A stretch of DNA of 64,000 nucleotides from Laccaria trichodermophora (Eukaryota; Basidiomycota; Agaricomycetes; Agaricales; Hydnangiaceae): assembly GCA_018417955.1 (NCBI GenBank), contig JACTVC010000028.1, positions 1 to 64,000 on the forward strand. Direction: 5' to 3'. Shown piece by piece: positions 45,780 to 58,470 of the stretch (within the stretch, counting starts at the first letter, position 1; each line of letters begins with the position of its first letter). The translations under genes were made by a program, and so were the position numbers. The notes under the pieces were generated by a model, which worked only from the letters and a program-made list of their open reading frames with translations, was not told where the DNA came from and did no database searches.

Positions 45780-47700
45780 GTCAGTGGTTGGACATGGATG
45801 GGAAAGAGGGAGGAAATTTAAAAGGGTACCTTGTCGTGCTCATTGTTCTCCTTTACAGAATCAGGCTGGTACTCCTGTATCCCACCACGAATCTACATCA
45901 GTGTCGTTCAGTGGAAAGATCACAATAGGCAAAATAATGCAAGTACGTTTGTCCTAACAAAAAGCGCATTATACTTCGAGAAACCTAAAAGCATGCTCAT
46001 CACATTGCGCGCCGTGGCAAGTCTTTCCCGAAGCATTGTAATGATCTGGTTCTAGAACAGAGACACGCGCTCCTTGCGCTTTACCCATATCTCGCTGTCC
46101 TCTGCGTACGATACCCACATCAGCCGTTACTCAAAGACGAAGCGAGAGCAAAGAAAGAAAAGTACTGACCAACACTAATATCCAGAACATCAACTGTCCG
46201 CTCGACGACCTCCTTAACCTCCGCCTTCACATCCATCCCCCCTCCCACCCCTCCTTCGCCTCCAAGGCCAACCATCGATTGTGCGAGGAGACGTTCAAAG
46301 GTGGGGTAAGGTGTGTATGCTAGCCGTTGTGATGTTAAGATCCGCAGAGGAGGTCGTCCAATCAGATTCTTCGACGAGTGGAACATGTCGACGAATTGGG
46401 TAGGAGGACATTTTACGTTTTCGTTTCAGATGAGCGTTGAACGTTGGTGATTGATGCACATTTTTGAGGTCGTAGAGGGGAGGAGATTGCTTAGCGGAAA
46501 GTCTTTCATCAGTTGGTAAACTGCTAGTATACATAAGCTTCATTGATCCCAAAGAAAAGAAGAGAGACCCACCGAGATCCGTAGAATCCATAAACCCGGT
46601 ATCTGCGATAAAACTAAGAGTGGCTTGGGATGTCTTCGCATTCTTCGATGCATCCATGGCATTCCTTACTTCCTCGCTCCTCAACTGCGCCTCTATGCCC
46701 TCCAACGCCCATTCGAGGCTCAACTAAAGTTGAACTCTTGCGATTGTCGTGCAGGAGGAAACGTCCCTCGTGATCTTCGTCGCCGCTTGAATGGATTTGA
46801 TCCATAAGCTGACATGCTAGTGGATAATCTCGGGGAAAGGCTGTTAATGAGTAGTGTTGAGGAGACGTGAAATATTTTGGGGCGCTGGCCTTCGCGATTG
46901 GGCCTTTTGAAAGTATTAGTGGGATGCGGCCGCCGCAGATAAAAACACCCACCAACTCAACAGCCCATTGAATAACAGGATGAACGAAATTCGTCTTCGG
47001 AATCTCCACATTCTTCTGTCAACGCAACAACCTCAACTTGAGCTATAGAAAAAAGTTTTCTTCGTCATCGGTTGGCTTCTCGACTTCCACCTCCCCCTCC
47101 TGCGTCTTTCCCTGCCCTGCCCTAGTCTCCACAAACCCGTCAAACCGTGGTTTAACACCACAGCTTACCACGACGTGTAAAGACTCGTACGGCGTGTCGT
47201 CACCGCCAAAGAGGTTGAGAAGGTGAAGCTGCGTAGATGGCGGTACGACCGGGTCGAGGTGCGTTGTTCGTTCTATGAGCGCGAGGGTTGTGATGTGTGT
47301 TGGGAGTTATGTCAGTCGTGAGGTGGTACGGTGTTCCTCCGTCATCTGCGTCGCTTCTATGTGAATATACGGATGGAACGACCCAACATCGCGCGGAGCA
47401 CAGACCTCGATAAGCTCAGACAATCTGAAGCGGGCGTATACGAACCATGCACAGGGTGCTTGAGAGCCAGGAAGTGCCTTGTTGGTTGACCTTTCGTGAA
47501 AAAACGCGGAAGAGGGGCAGAGAGATGAAAGACCATTAGGGAGGGTTTAAACCCCTCTTGAATGGGTGGATCAAGGGGCTCAGACGCTCGGGCGACGTGT
47601 GATGAGAGAGACAGAAGTGGAATGAGACAAAAAGGGATTGGGGGACCAGAGAATACCAGGTGATGACAAATTGCGATAAGCGCGGATAAGCCCTATATGC
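45780..47700 (-). pseudogene. Dynein heavy chain 5' fragment, copy 4
   Basis: Right to left on the minus strand: VEIPKTNFVHPVIQWAVELV (46940-47010), ISLWIKSIQAATKITRDVSS (46750-46830), LSLEWALEGIEAQLRSEEVR and AMDASKNAKTSQATLSFIAD, TGFMDSTDLGG (46580-46723), MDVKAEVKEVVERTVDVLDI (46180-46240), ARNVMSMLLGFSKYNALFVR (45950-46040) and YQPDSVKENNEHDK (45830-45870). Each is a known dynein tail segment in the right order. Stops (for example in place of NFWLS) and frame changes make it non-functional. It is head to head with WD40-like copy D. Confidence 0.88.
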
Positions 47701-48374
47701 CCAACCGCGCTTATATGCCAAATATCATTCTTTCCGTATTCTCACCAGCCATCAATGGATGAACCACCTTCACCTCTGCTAAAGTCAAGGATTCCCAGGA
47801 AGACCATCATCTTTGAGTACCCAAGAGTGGACCCGTGAGAATCTTTTGTATATCTATTGAAGTTTGAACACCATCGCCGGCTTTGCAGAGTCAAATATTA
47901 CAAGGAATTTAAAATTAACGACGCTCATTGTCCTCTTCGAAAGGGAATCATTTGTTATCACCGGGACGACACGATATTCGAGCACAACATCCATTCCTCT
48001 GGAAAACATGAGGTTGGTTCACATGTCGCTCACTGAGAAACTCGCATATAACTAACTATGCTTTCAAGCCACGAATCATTGTCTCGAAACATCCGTCACG
48101 GTCTTTAAGAAGAATGTTGTTCGTCCCCATCAAGGGCAATCGGATCCTACTACTCGCAAATTACCTGAACTGGGACTGGAAGGGTATCAAGTTAAGCTAT
48201 CTACACCTATCAATCCACAAAATCCGCTCCGATCATCGTGTTGGTCCTGCTCTGTGGTCTTTCAATGGGAACGTTGATGGTTAGCCCGATATTGATCGTT
48301 TGGAGCTGATGAAATCCACTGAAAATGAATTGGGAATCACTTTTTGGCTGCCATTTGATGACCATTTGAAGCTG

Positions 48375-49870
48375 CATCAGGAAAACTCCAACCGTGTGGC
48401 CGGTCTGGAGCCAGACCAGCCAGACGCTTCCAGACTGTCAGAATGTGAGTGGCGACATAATACCCTCCCGATGTCATAATATTTGTATGTCTCATATTGC
48501 GGTTCTGACTTCCTAACTGCGTTTGTGGCAGAATAAACAATTCTGACATCAGGTAGTCAGACCTTTCAGTCACTCATAATTTTTTGTTCTGCCTGATTTT
48601 TCGAGTGCAGTAAGCTGTAAAATATTATTGGTATTCTAGTAGACATGAAATCTACATAAAGTAAGGTAGGCATCCAGTATCTGGTATTATTGAACGAGAG
48701 AATTTAGCACAGAAATCCGAAAGTAGTCAACAAGCCGCAACACGGGAGTGAAAATGATGCTAAATAGACATGTTCAATGTGGGTACTGAGCAGCGACAGA
48801 GAGGGGATATACACACCAAGTAGACCGTTCATCGAGGGAGGGATGAAGCCGTTCGCTAAGGAGGGAAGAGGCCGTTCGTCAAAGGTGGAGACCATTTGCC
48901 ACGGGAGGGAGGAGGCTGTATGTCGACGGGAGGAGGCCTTTTGTCGAGCGAGGGGACCGTTCGTCAAGAAAGGAGACCGTTCGCTGTTTGTCGATGTGAG
49001 GAAGCCATTCATTGAGGGAGGGGCGCACTATTTGTTGAGGGAGGAGGCCGTTTGCCATTTGTCGAGGGAGGGGGGGGTGCCGTTCGTGGAGGGAGGAGGC
49101 CGTTTGCCATTTCTTAAAGGAGGGAAGTGCCGTCTGTCGAGAGGGGAGGCCGTTCGCCATTTGTCGAGGGAGTGAGGGGGCCATTCGTCGAGAGGGGAGG
49201 CCGTTTGTCAAGGGAGGAGGTTGAGGAGGCCGTTTGTTGAGAGAGGGGGCTGTTGGTCGAGGGAGGGAGGAGGCCGTTTGTCGAGGGAGGGAGGAGACAG
49301 ACAGGTCAAGGGACTTAAGAGTGGTGGGAAGGAAGGAAGGACCCGCGTTGGGAAATTCAACATGATCACATGATGTCGGAGTTTCAACGGACTTGAACAA
49401 ATTGCGGCTCACGACTTGAAGTTGTTCACTTGGGCATGCATAATTATAGGTAGCACAACGAAATCAAAAAAATTGAAATTGCATAATGAACCAATTCGAA
49501 GACTTCCAAGAAACTTGTAGTTGTTACCAGAAAGAAATTGACAGAAAATTGATAAAGCTTTTCAAATCCCGGTTTTCCTGATGCAATTGGTGAACAAACT
49601 GCCAACAACACTTTAACGGCGAAACCCCAAACCATTATATTCCTAACATAACTATTTCCATAACTATTTCCCAAAAACCCACAAGATGTACTATAACAAA
49701 TTTCTGACAAAGTCTTAATTCTGGAAGTGTGTGACAGAGATAAAGAACTGAGAAAATTCTGACTGCTTGAAATTTGTGACAAAAAAATGGAAAGGAAGGA
49801 ATTCTGACACCACAACTGTCAGACGCATCAGACACATCAGACGAACCACACATGAGGAGTTTTCCTGATG
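48375..49870. mobile_element. 1.5-kb DNA transposon in WD40-like copy D
   Basis: Perfect 15-bp inverted ends CATCAGGAAAACTCC / GGAGTTTTCCTGATG, extending imperfectly to about 70 bp (shared GTGTGG, GTCTG and CTGTCAGAA words). The uninterrupted target (AAGCTGTTCGAC) is seen in copy E; only TG is duplicated. A 2-bp duplication other than TA is unusual among known superfamilies, although CACTA-type elements make short ones. No transposase is visible; the centre is a GGAGG-rich minisatellite. Confidence 0.75.
48830..49290. repeat. Purine-rich minisatellite
   Basis: Irregular units built from GAGGCCGTTTGTCGAGGGAG with variants (GTTCGCCATTTGTCGAGGGA) repeat more than a dozen times. The plus strand is strongly G-rich with many GGAGG and GGGAGG runs, so G-quadruplexes are possible. 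Open frames cross it on both strands (48777-49175 plus; 48879-49412 minus) only because the unit lacks stops. Confidence 0.8.
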
Positions 49871-50699
49871 TGTTCGACATTTCTACCACTGAAACTGACG
49901 CCTCGAAGAATTTTACTCTAATTGAGTCAAAGAGAATTGATTTTGATCAAAAGTTGAAGTCGAAGCCGGGGGAGGATGAGAACCTCAGTTTGTTCAAAAT
50001 TTCATGCAGTTGTGTTGAACCCGCTCTGATGTTCTCCAAGTGATACTATCCCCTGACACACACATTCTCCTAAACATGGATATAACATTTATCCGACACA
50101 ACGAAACGATTGACATACACTCTTTGGATTCTGGTGGTACAAGCTTTTCCTTCGTTACCCGCCTGTCTATTCCCGTCGCAGAAACAAAAAATTCACCAGA
50201 ATTTGCATTGTCTGCTGATGGGTCCAAGTTTGCTGTGGCTATGGAACAAGGCGGCGTGTTTGTTTGGGATATACGAAGCAAAGTTCCTTTACGGACATTC
50301 GCAGGAATCTTCTCTGAGCATCTACAATTTAGCAGTGGAAATTTAGGAAAAGAATTCCTGGTATTTGTAGAGGTATGTCAGATTTTCACATTCTGATATC
50401 CCTAGCTCTCAAATAGGTGGTCTAAACATTTAGATTGTTTTATACTCTGCAATTATTCATGTGATCGATGCGACGTCGTTTGAGACAGAAGAAAGGCTTA
50501 TCTTGAAGAATGAGCACCGTGATTGGTCTAGCCTTTTTTTTGATCCACGCGGGGGAACTCTGTACGCTGAACTTCATGGATCAATCTACAGGTGGGACCT
50601 GCGGAAGAATGAGCCTGGTCCTGAACGGTGGATTGGGGAGGAGTAGAACGTCCGCCTCGACATAAGTACTTTTCATTACACCGTTTGTAGCTCATGAGA

Positions 50700-52470
50700 A
50701 TAAGTAACAAGCGCTTAAGCAAAAGGAGCTTGAAGGAGATGTCACTCGGGGTGAATTGTGTGCTTAAGAGACCAAAATCGGATTAAGCTCAGCTCAATGT
50801 GTATCAGCAATGAAACAATTTGAAGATCAAGTGAGCAAACTCTGTTAATATTGTGTTCAACATTTGCTCCAGAAGAAGGGGAGGAATCCCGCTGCGTTCA
50901 ATGCATAAAAACCCGTCGCAGCGGATGATATTGCAGGCGCAGGTACGATGCGAGGACGACAAGGCAGATCGAGGCCACCGAAGTCTACGAGGGGTGGGCG
51001 CACGCCTCACGTGGTCGCAAGTGAGTGTACCGACAGCACCTAGTTCTTTTACCCTTCCAGAGTCGAACCCAGAAAACATTAACATCTTCACAACATTGCG
51101 AACTTTTGAAAGTTAGCCAAAGTTCAATTAATTCGAGGGTAATTCTCAGGATTACGTGCACCAAGCGACCGCCCGTGCTTGTCGGATTTCAATACGGCCG
51201 TGTATATTATCGCTGACCGAGACCAAAAAGCCCTACACAGGAACAAACGCGCGGATGCACCCCCGTACGCACAGATCCCTCAGCCGTCATCAAACCCACA
51301 GGGGAAAGTTTGCAAAGGTCCTGCACACCACCAGTCACCTCCCTCCAGGGTCGAGCCCGAGTCGAGCCTTGCCTATCGCCCAGTATTGTTGTCAACACCA
51401 AAGGTACAAGCAAATAACGGAGACAAGCTTCCTCCTGATCCGATAGCTGTGAGCATGTCAAGTAATCATTCAAGTGGTGACGTTGAGATGGATGCCAGGA
51501 AGCGAGAGTAAATCGCCAGAGGGCTCCCCACATCGGAGTTCTTGTTTAAAGGCGGGTGTTGGCTATCTCAAAGTGGAGGCAGGAATGGAGTTGGCGAAGA
51601 GGTGCACCTGGGGAATGCCGGGGTCTGTTGGTGGATGGAGACAGACCCAATTTTTGGAAGTGTTTCACAATGTAGGTGATAGTTGAGGAGGGAAGAGTTT
51701 TGTATCCCACAAATCTGCATTTGTAGAAGCCGAAGAGAGGTTTCCCGCCGCCAGTTGTTGTCCTTCCAGAAGCGAGATTAAAACCTTGCCTATGGACCAA
51801 TATCGTCGTCAATGCCCAAGGTACAAGCAATGGACGAAGACGCGCTTCCTCCTGATCCGATAGCTGATCCGATAGCTGTGAGCATCTCAACTAGTCATCT
51901 CTGTGGTGACATTAGGATAGATGCCAGGAAGGGAGAGCGAATCGCCAGAGGGATCCCCACATCGGGATGTTGATTCGGGAGCAGTGCTGGCGATCTCGAA
52001 ATGGGGGCAGGAATGGAGTTAAAGAAGAAGTGCAAGTGGGGAAGACGATGTTGCTCGCGAGGTTCTGTTCGTATTCCAAGGACGTTGGGTTTCATCCACA
52101 TATGTTGGTAAGCAAGATTGAGCGCGATAACGTGGACATCACAGCGGAGGCAAAATCGGAATCGGAATTGGAAGGAGGCGGTGAGCGGGGGGCAAAAACA
52201 TCGTGCTTGGGTTCGTGTTGTTTGTAGGTATCACATTCGTGAGGGAACGGGCCCTGGGATACACAATGAGGAACGGGCAAATCGACACACCGTCAGCCTT
52301 TGGGTGCTGTGGTAGGCGCGCTTCCGGGAATCAATGGTCCATCTCGTAGCAAATCAGCCCTCGTAATCTACAGGCATGGCCCGTAGACTTCTGCAACTTG
52401 GGAGTAAAGATTTCTGATAGCTAGAGTCAAGTTGAAGCTCGAAGAAGGCAGTAAGGGAGGAGCTCACCAG
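50700..52470 (-). repeat. Modules X and Y, copy D, with internal Y duplication and Med21 3' remnant
   Basis: Module X (50700-51230) keeps the GFYAFNAAGFL ending on the minus strand. Module Y then appears twice: the words PPDPIAVSM..DARKRE and GSP (51420-51560) recur at 51850-51960 on the plus strand, so Y was duplicated in place. The last part (52290-52470, minus) is a decayed Med21 terminal exon, and the junction with dynein at about 52470 is the same as at 3781. Confidence 0.5.
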
Positions 52471-54280
52471 CGCGACTTTGAGAGAACCCTAAACATCTCA
52501 TTCGCACTGCGCGCCGTACCAAGTCTATCGCAAAGCCTTGCAATAACCTGGTTCTAGGCACACGCACTCGCTGTACACATTTCCAGCTGTTCCTTATCTC
52601 GGTGTCTGCGTATAATACCCACGTCAGCTTTTACACAAACACACAACAAAAGAAGTGAAAGAAAAAGACTGACCAACACTAACATCCAGGAGATAACGTA
52701 TCGCTCAATGACCTGATAACCCTCCTTTAACCTCCTCCACATTCATACCCCCCTCCAACCCCTCCTTCTCCTCCAAGTCCAGCCGTCGTTTGTGCGAGGA
52801 GACATTTGAAGGTGGGTAAGGTGTGCATGCAAGCCGGTGAGATGTTAAGATCGGCAGTAGGACGTCGTCCAATGAGGTTCTTTGACGAGTGGGAGAGCGT
52901 GACGGATTGGGTAAGGGGGCAGTTCAAGTTTTCGTTTTGGATGAGCGTTAGTTATTCGTGCACCTTGTCGAAATCGTGGAGGAGAGAAGGTTGTCGATAG
53001 CGGCGGAAGGTCTTCCAATAGTCGGTTGTACTTGTGGACTGCCAATACCCATCAGCCTCATTTATCCCAAAGAAAAAGAAGACAGACCCACCGAGAGTTG
53101 TAGCATCCTACAACCCGGCATCAGCGATGAAATTACAATCGCGTGAACTCTCTTTGCATTCCTCGATACATCCATGGCCGCCCTAACCTCCCCGCTCCTC
53201 AACTGCGCCTCCATGCCTTCCAGCGCCCATTCGAGGCTCAACCAAAAATTGACCTCTTGCGATGCCGTGTCGGAGGAAATGTTCCTTGTGAGTTTGGTCG
53301 CCACTTATATAGCTTTGATCCAAGAATTGACGTGTGATTGGAGAGAGTTTAGAGCGTGCTGTAAGTGAGTAGCTTTGACCGGATGTGGGAGATGTTGGGT
53401 CGTTGGCCTTGTGATTGGGCCTTTTTAAAGTGTTAGTGGGTTTCTGTCGCTGTACAAAAAAAAACGCACAAACTCAACGGTCCGTTAGATAACGGGATGA
53501 ACGACGAAACTCGTCTTCCGAATCTTCACATTCTTTTGTGAGCGCAACGATCTCAACTCGAGCTCTGCAAACTTTTGCATCGTCATCGGTTAACCTCTCC
53601 ACCTCCACCTTCCCCGCCTGCATCTTTCCTTGCCCCTGCCCTAGTCCCTACAAATGCGCTAAACCATGGTTAAATACCACAGCTTACCACGACGTGTCAA
53701 GACTTGTATCGCGTCTCGTCCCCTCCAAAGAGATTGAGCAGATGGAGGTGCTTAGATGGCGGTCCGACTGGGTCGAGGTGCATTGTTTGTTCTATGAGCG
53801 CCCGGGTGGGTTGTGATATGTGTCGGGTGTGATTCATGATGTGGTACGTGTGTCGTGTCTTTGTGGATATATGTATGGAACGACCCAACAGTCGCGGAGC
53901 ACAGAGTTTTTTGTGCCCAGACAATCCGAGGCGCGCAAAGTACCTCTTCCTCGGGACGTCATATACGAACCACGCACTGGGTGCTTGAGGGCCAGGAAGT
54001 GCCTTCGACCTTTCGCGGTGGAAAGAGGGACAGAGAGATGGAAGATCATTGGAGAGGGCCTTTAACCTCTTGAATGGGTGGATGAAGGGGCTCGGACACT
54101 TAGGCGGCGAGTGATGAGAGAGATAGAAGCGGAGTGAGACAAGAAGGTACTGGGTGCGAGTGACGATAATTATCGGGAGACAGTTGTCGGAGAAATATGT
54201 TCCAGCCCAAAAAGGTACATGATTGCAACAAGCGCCCTCTTAGCCCGAACGCGCTTATATGCCAGGACATCGTTCTTCCG
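52471..54280 (-). pseudogene. Dynein heavy chain 5' fragment, copy 5
   Basis: It is almost a line-by-line copy of the fragment at 3782-5590: same junction with Med21, same dynein segments (LNSLQSHVNSWIKA, EVNFWLSLEWALEGMEAQL, VRAAMDVSRNAKRVHA) and many of the same frameshifts, with about 5-7 percent differences by eye. The offset between the two is about 48.7 kb. It is therefore a secondary duplication of an already dead fragment. It is head to head with intact WD40-like copy E. Confidence 0.85.
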
Positions 54281-54298
54281 TATTCTCACCAGCCATCG

Positions 54299-55722
54299 AT
54301 GGATGAACCACCTTCACGGTTGCTCAAGTCAAGGATTCCCAGAAAGACCATCCTCGCTGATCCTAACCCAGACCCGTGAGAATCTTATGTACATCTATTG
54401 AAGTTTGAACACCATCGTCCCCTTTGCAGAGGCAATGGTTACTGGGAATCTCGCATTTACAACGCTCATTGTCCTCTTCGAAAGGGAATCATTTGTTATC
54501 ACCAGAACGGCACGATATTTGAGCACAACATCCATTCCTCTGGAAAACATGAGGTTGGTTCACATGTCGCTCAGTGAGAAAGTCGTATACAACTAACTTT
54601 GCTTTCAAGCCACGAATCATTGTCCCGGAACATCCGTCACGGTCTTTAAAAGTAATGTTGTTCGTCCCCATCAAAGGCAATCGGATTCTATTACTCGCAA
54701 AGTACTGGGACTGGGACCGGAAGGGTATCAAGTCAAGCTATCTACACCTATCAATCCATGAAATCCGCTCCGATCTTCGTGTTGGTTCTGCTCTGTGGTC
54801 TTTCCACGATAACGTTGATGGTCGCTTCAATATTTGTCATTTAAAGCTGATAAAATCCACCAAAAATGAATTGGGAATCACTTTTCGGGTTCGATATGAC
54901 GACCATTGGAAGCTGTTCGACATTTCTACTGCTGAAACTGACACCTCGGATAATTTCCCTCTAATTGAGTCAGGGAGAATTGATTTTGATCTAAAGTTCA
55001 AGTTGAAGTTGAAGCCGAAGTACATTGAGAATCGAGGTTTGTCCAAACTTTCATGCAGTTGTGTTGAACCTGCTCTGATGTTCTCGAAGTGATACTATCC
55101 CCTGACACACACATTCTCCTAAACATGGATGTAACGTTATTCCGACACAATGAAACGATTGACATACACTATTTGAATACTGGTGATACAAGGTTCTCCT
55201 TCATTACCCGCCTGTCTATTCCCGTCGCAGCAACGACATTTCGACCAGAATTTGCATTTTCTGCTGATGGGTCCAAGTTTGCTGTGACTATGGAGCACGG
55301 CGGCATGTTTGTTTGGGATATTCGAAGCAAAGTTCCTTTATGGACATTCACGGAAATCTCCTCGCGCTACCCTCGAGGATATGTTCGATATCCTCAATTT
55401 AGCGGTGGAAATTTAGGAAAAGAAATTCTGGTATTTGTGGAGGTACGTCTTAGGTTCACATTCTGATGTCCCTACCTCTCAAATAGGTGGTTTGAATCCT
55501 CAGCCCGATCATGGTTTCCTTCTCACAACAATTCATGTGATCGATGCGACGTCGTTTGAGACGGAAGAGAAGCTTTGCATCAAGTCAGACGGCAACAAAG
55601 TGAACGCACTTTTCTTTGATCCAAGCGAGGTAACTCTGTACGCTGAACTCAACGGGACAATCTACGAGTGGGACCTGCAGAAAAAGGAGCCTGGTCCCGA
55701 ATGGTGGATTGGGGAGGAGTAG
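54299..55722 (+). CDS. WD40-like protein, copy E (intact, 5 exons)
   Basis: Exons 54299-54375, 54430-54553, 54610-55036, 55090-55442 and 55504-55722 join to 399 residues (MDEPPSRLLKSRIPRKTILA to EWWIGEE). Phases and splice sites equal those of copy A. WD40-like blades: FAFSADGSKFAVTM..GMFVWDIR and ALFFDPSEVTLYAELNGTIY..EWDLQ. Copies A and E share YPRGY.RYPQF and EKLCIKS, which B, C and D lack, so they form one subgroup. The shared promoter block lies directly upstream (54229-54298). Function unknown. Confidence 0.8.
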
Positions 55723-55789
55723 GATGTCCAGCTCGACCAGAATGCTTTTTATCATGCCGTTTGTAGCTTGTTGAAACGAGCAACCAGTG

Positions 55790-56960
55790 TTCAAGCAAAA
55801 GAAGTTTGAAGGAGAAGAGACCGAAATTGAGTTGACCTCGGCTTAGGTATCAGCAAATGAAACAATGAACACCCAAGGTCAAGTGAACAAAGTCTGTGAA
55901 TAGTGCCAGTGTGATGAACATTTGCTCCAGAGGAAGGGGAGGAATCCCGCTGCGTTGAATGCATAAAAACCCATCGCAGCGGATGATATCGCAGGGGCAG
56001 GTATGATGCGAGGACGACAAGGCAGATCGAGGCCGCCGAAGTCTACGAGGGGTGGGCGCACAACTCAAGCGGTCACAAGTGAGTGTACCGACAGGGCCTA
56101 GTTCTTTTACCCTGATAGAAATTTGTCGGGGAAGTCGTCGAACCCAGAAAACATTGGTATCTTTACAACATGGCGAAGTTTTGAAAATCAGCCAAAGTTA
56201 AAATGACCTGGGGGGTAATACTCAGGATTACGCGCACTCAGCAAGCGCCAGTGCTTGTCAGATTTATGGCTATGTATATTATCGCTGACCTAGACCAAGA
56301 AGCCCTACACAGGAACAAATCCGCGGTATTTCCCTGTAAGCACAGATTCCTCAGCCGCCATCAAATGCACGTCCCACCTTTCCAGCGCCTTGGGATTATC
56401 TCTGAAGTTCCGAGCAAGTCATACATTGATCCCGACATCTGTAAATCAGTGGACGTAACACATTAGTGCAAGGTTGTAAATCCCCCTACATACACTCACC
56501 TTAAAGTAACATGCGAAAATACGGGGTTTGGCCGGTCCTGCACAAATTCCGTCAATCTCCAATTGAAATGAGTGTAACACCCATTCAAGTTATCGTATGC
56601 ACCTTCTCCGATCCGCCAAGCGCAATGAGAGCTAGCACCTTACCAACATCGCAGCTTCACTGTTTTTCCCAGCGCCTCCGAGTCCTCAACCTGTTCCAGC
56701 GGCTCCAAGCTGAACATTTTGCTTTAGCGCGACGCTTCACATGGAGATGATTCATTAGAGGGCGCGAACCAGAAACGCTCTGTAGTTTAGACTTGGCATG
56801 GGTAGGGGAGAGAAGGATCCGTTGATGGGTAAAGGCTGGCATCTGCGAAGATCGAGCACGGCTTCATTGGAGATGGTCTTATGGTATTCATCGACTGAGG
56901 AAAGACGGGTGTCAGTATTTCTGAAGATAGGTTAGAGCAAGGATGGGGGATATACACAGT
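55790..56960 (-). repeat. Module X, copy E
   Basis: The minus-strand C-terminal frame is well kept (VDFGGLDLPCRPRIIPAP; FYAFNAAGFLPFLWSKC; stop at about 55880). Further right are the LALIALGGSEKVHT exon end (about 56590-56640) and MPAFTHQRILLSPTHAKSK (56760-56840). Frames break several times in between. Unknown protein. Confidence 0.45.
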
Positions 56961-57102
56961 GGATGCAGTAGGTGCTGCCTGAGCAACTGGAGAAGAAGAA
57001 AGAGTCGCTTACGGCTTGATCATGCGCAACGCCGCATTAATGCAATCCTTTTCGCGTGCTCTGCAGTTCGGGAAAAATCGGATATGAGTGTCTAGAATTT
57101 CC

Positions 57103-57499
57103 CTAAATGCGCGTTATGACATGCGCAGGGAGGATGTCGAAACCCGCTTGTGTCAACGAGATTTTGATACATCGTCGAACTAAAGCAAACTGTTCAGTGG
57201 AGTCTGCTTTTTTATCCCATGTGCCTGGAAATCCTGTTAAAGTCGAGTTATTACATCCTAGTTTAATGCACACCGTCGCTGTTGAGAATACGTATCCTGA
57301 TGGACGCGCCTGGCTTATGAATCGTCGCGGGTCGTGATCTGGAAGCAGATGCGGAATCAGAGTCGGTGGCCAAACGACCAACTTTGCGACGGGGAGATGC
57401 AGACCCGACGGTTGACAGCATCGGCCACGGTGGGTCGCAATGTTGTGAGTTCCTGGATGTGTTGGTAAGAGTCAAGAACGCGAACACACTTGTCACCAT
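57103..57499 (-). pseudogene. CUL4 5' fragment
   Basis: It repeats the first two CUL4 exons: MVTSVFAFLTLTNTSR, then after a frameshift [20 protein letters not shown] and [11 protein letters not shown], an intron, and [20 protein letters not shown] then LPA. It breaks off at about 57118 within the second exon. The intact gene has [16 protein letters not shown] and [19 protein letters not shown] at the same places. Synteny with Y and Med21 to the right copies the 18-19.5 kb order. Confidence 0.85.
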
Positions 57500-57589
57500 G
57501 ATGACTGTCTTTCCCACGAGTACGCGATATTCATCAATATATATTACAAAAGAAATTTCAATAGTTTGATCTTCGGGACAAGGTGACCA

Positions 57590-58470
57590 GAGGTTGACTT
57601 CTTTTCCGTATCAGATCTTGAGGGAGGGTCCCCGCCGCCAGTCGTCGCGCCCCCAGAAGCAAAAAGGGAGTCAAACTTGCATATCGACCCATATCGTCGT
57701 TAACTCCAAAGGTACAGGGAAATAACGACGACGCTCTTTGTCCTGATCCGATGACTGCGAGCAGCTAGTCATCTCCATGGTGACGTTCAGGAGAATGCCA
57801 GGAAGCGAAAGCGAATCGCCATAGGCATGGGGATTCTTGTTTGAAGGCGGGTGTTGGCGATGTTGCTGGCGAGGCACGTTCTGTTCAGATTCCGAGGACG
57901 TTGGCACTCCCATCCACATATTTTGGGAAGCAAGAACGAGCACGATAACGTGGACATCACAGTGGAGGCGGAACTAAAATTGGAATGGGAAGGAGACGGC
58001 AGGCGAGGGGGAAAACCCATTGTGATTGGGTTTGTGTTGTTTGCTGGTAGGTATCAGAGTTGTGAACCTTGTACGACGAACGGGTGAATCGAATCAGCTT
58101 GTAGGTGGTGTGGTGGAGCTGCTTGAATGGCCCATCTTGTAGCAAAAGAGCCTCGTTGTCTACAAGCAGGACTTCGGCAACCTGGGAGTGAAGGTTTTCT
58201 GGTAGACAGCGTCAACTTGAAGTTTGAAGAAAGCGGAAGCAAGGGGGGAGCTTACTAACGCCACCAACAGCCTACATGTACCATTCGCAACCGTCATCTC
58301 CTCTTGTAATCGTTGAGATTTCATGGCGAAGATTTGAACTGGGAGGACCAGCGTGAACGCACTTGCTCTTCCTCAGGTTCTGGCAAAACGTTGATAAAAT
58401 ACTCTATCTGCTTGGCTTTTACCATCAAGTTTATTACTAGCTCTTTCTTGCTCGCTGACCGAACAATGTA
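57590..58470 (-). pseudogene. Module Y and decayed MED21 3' half (copy E)
   Basis: 57590-58080 matches the CUL4-Med21 spacer (plus-strand words PPPVVAPPEAKRES and FGSKNEHDNVDIT). 58080-58470 on the minus strand holds broken Med21 pieces: the last exon, then MVKAKQIEYFINVLPEPEEE (58370-58440) and a start of the NKKEL exon. It then switches at about 58470 into dynein (VFDAWL region). Confidence 0.65.

Larger units (their letters stand above)
47755..50646 (+). pseudogene. WD40-like protein, copy D (stop plus transposon)
   Basis: The start MDEPPSPLLKSRIPRK is intact, and exons 1-2 and their introns are normal. In exon 3 the Arg codon after GNVDG is TAG (about 48280), and the 1.5-kb element at 48375-49870 is inserted shortly after. 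Downstream exons 4-5 remain open (ALSADGSKFAVAMEQGGVFV; SLFFDPRGGTLYAELHGSIY) to the stop at 50646. It cannot make the full protein. Confidence 0.85.

Noticed and set aside
48777..49412. Arg/Gly-rich or Pro/Ser-rich proteins on both strands of the minisatellite
   Set aside because: Both strands are open simply because the repeat unit lacks stops; the composition is that of the repeat.
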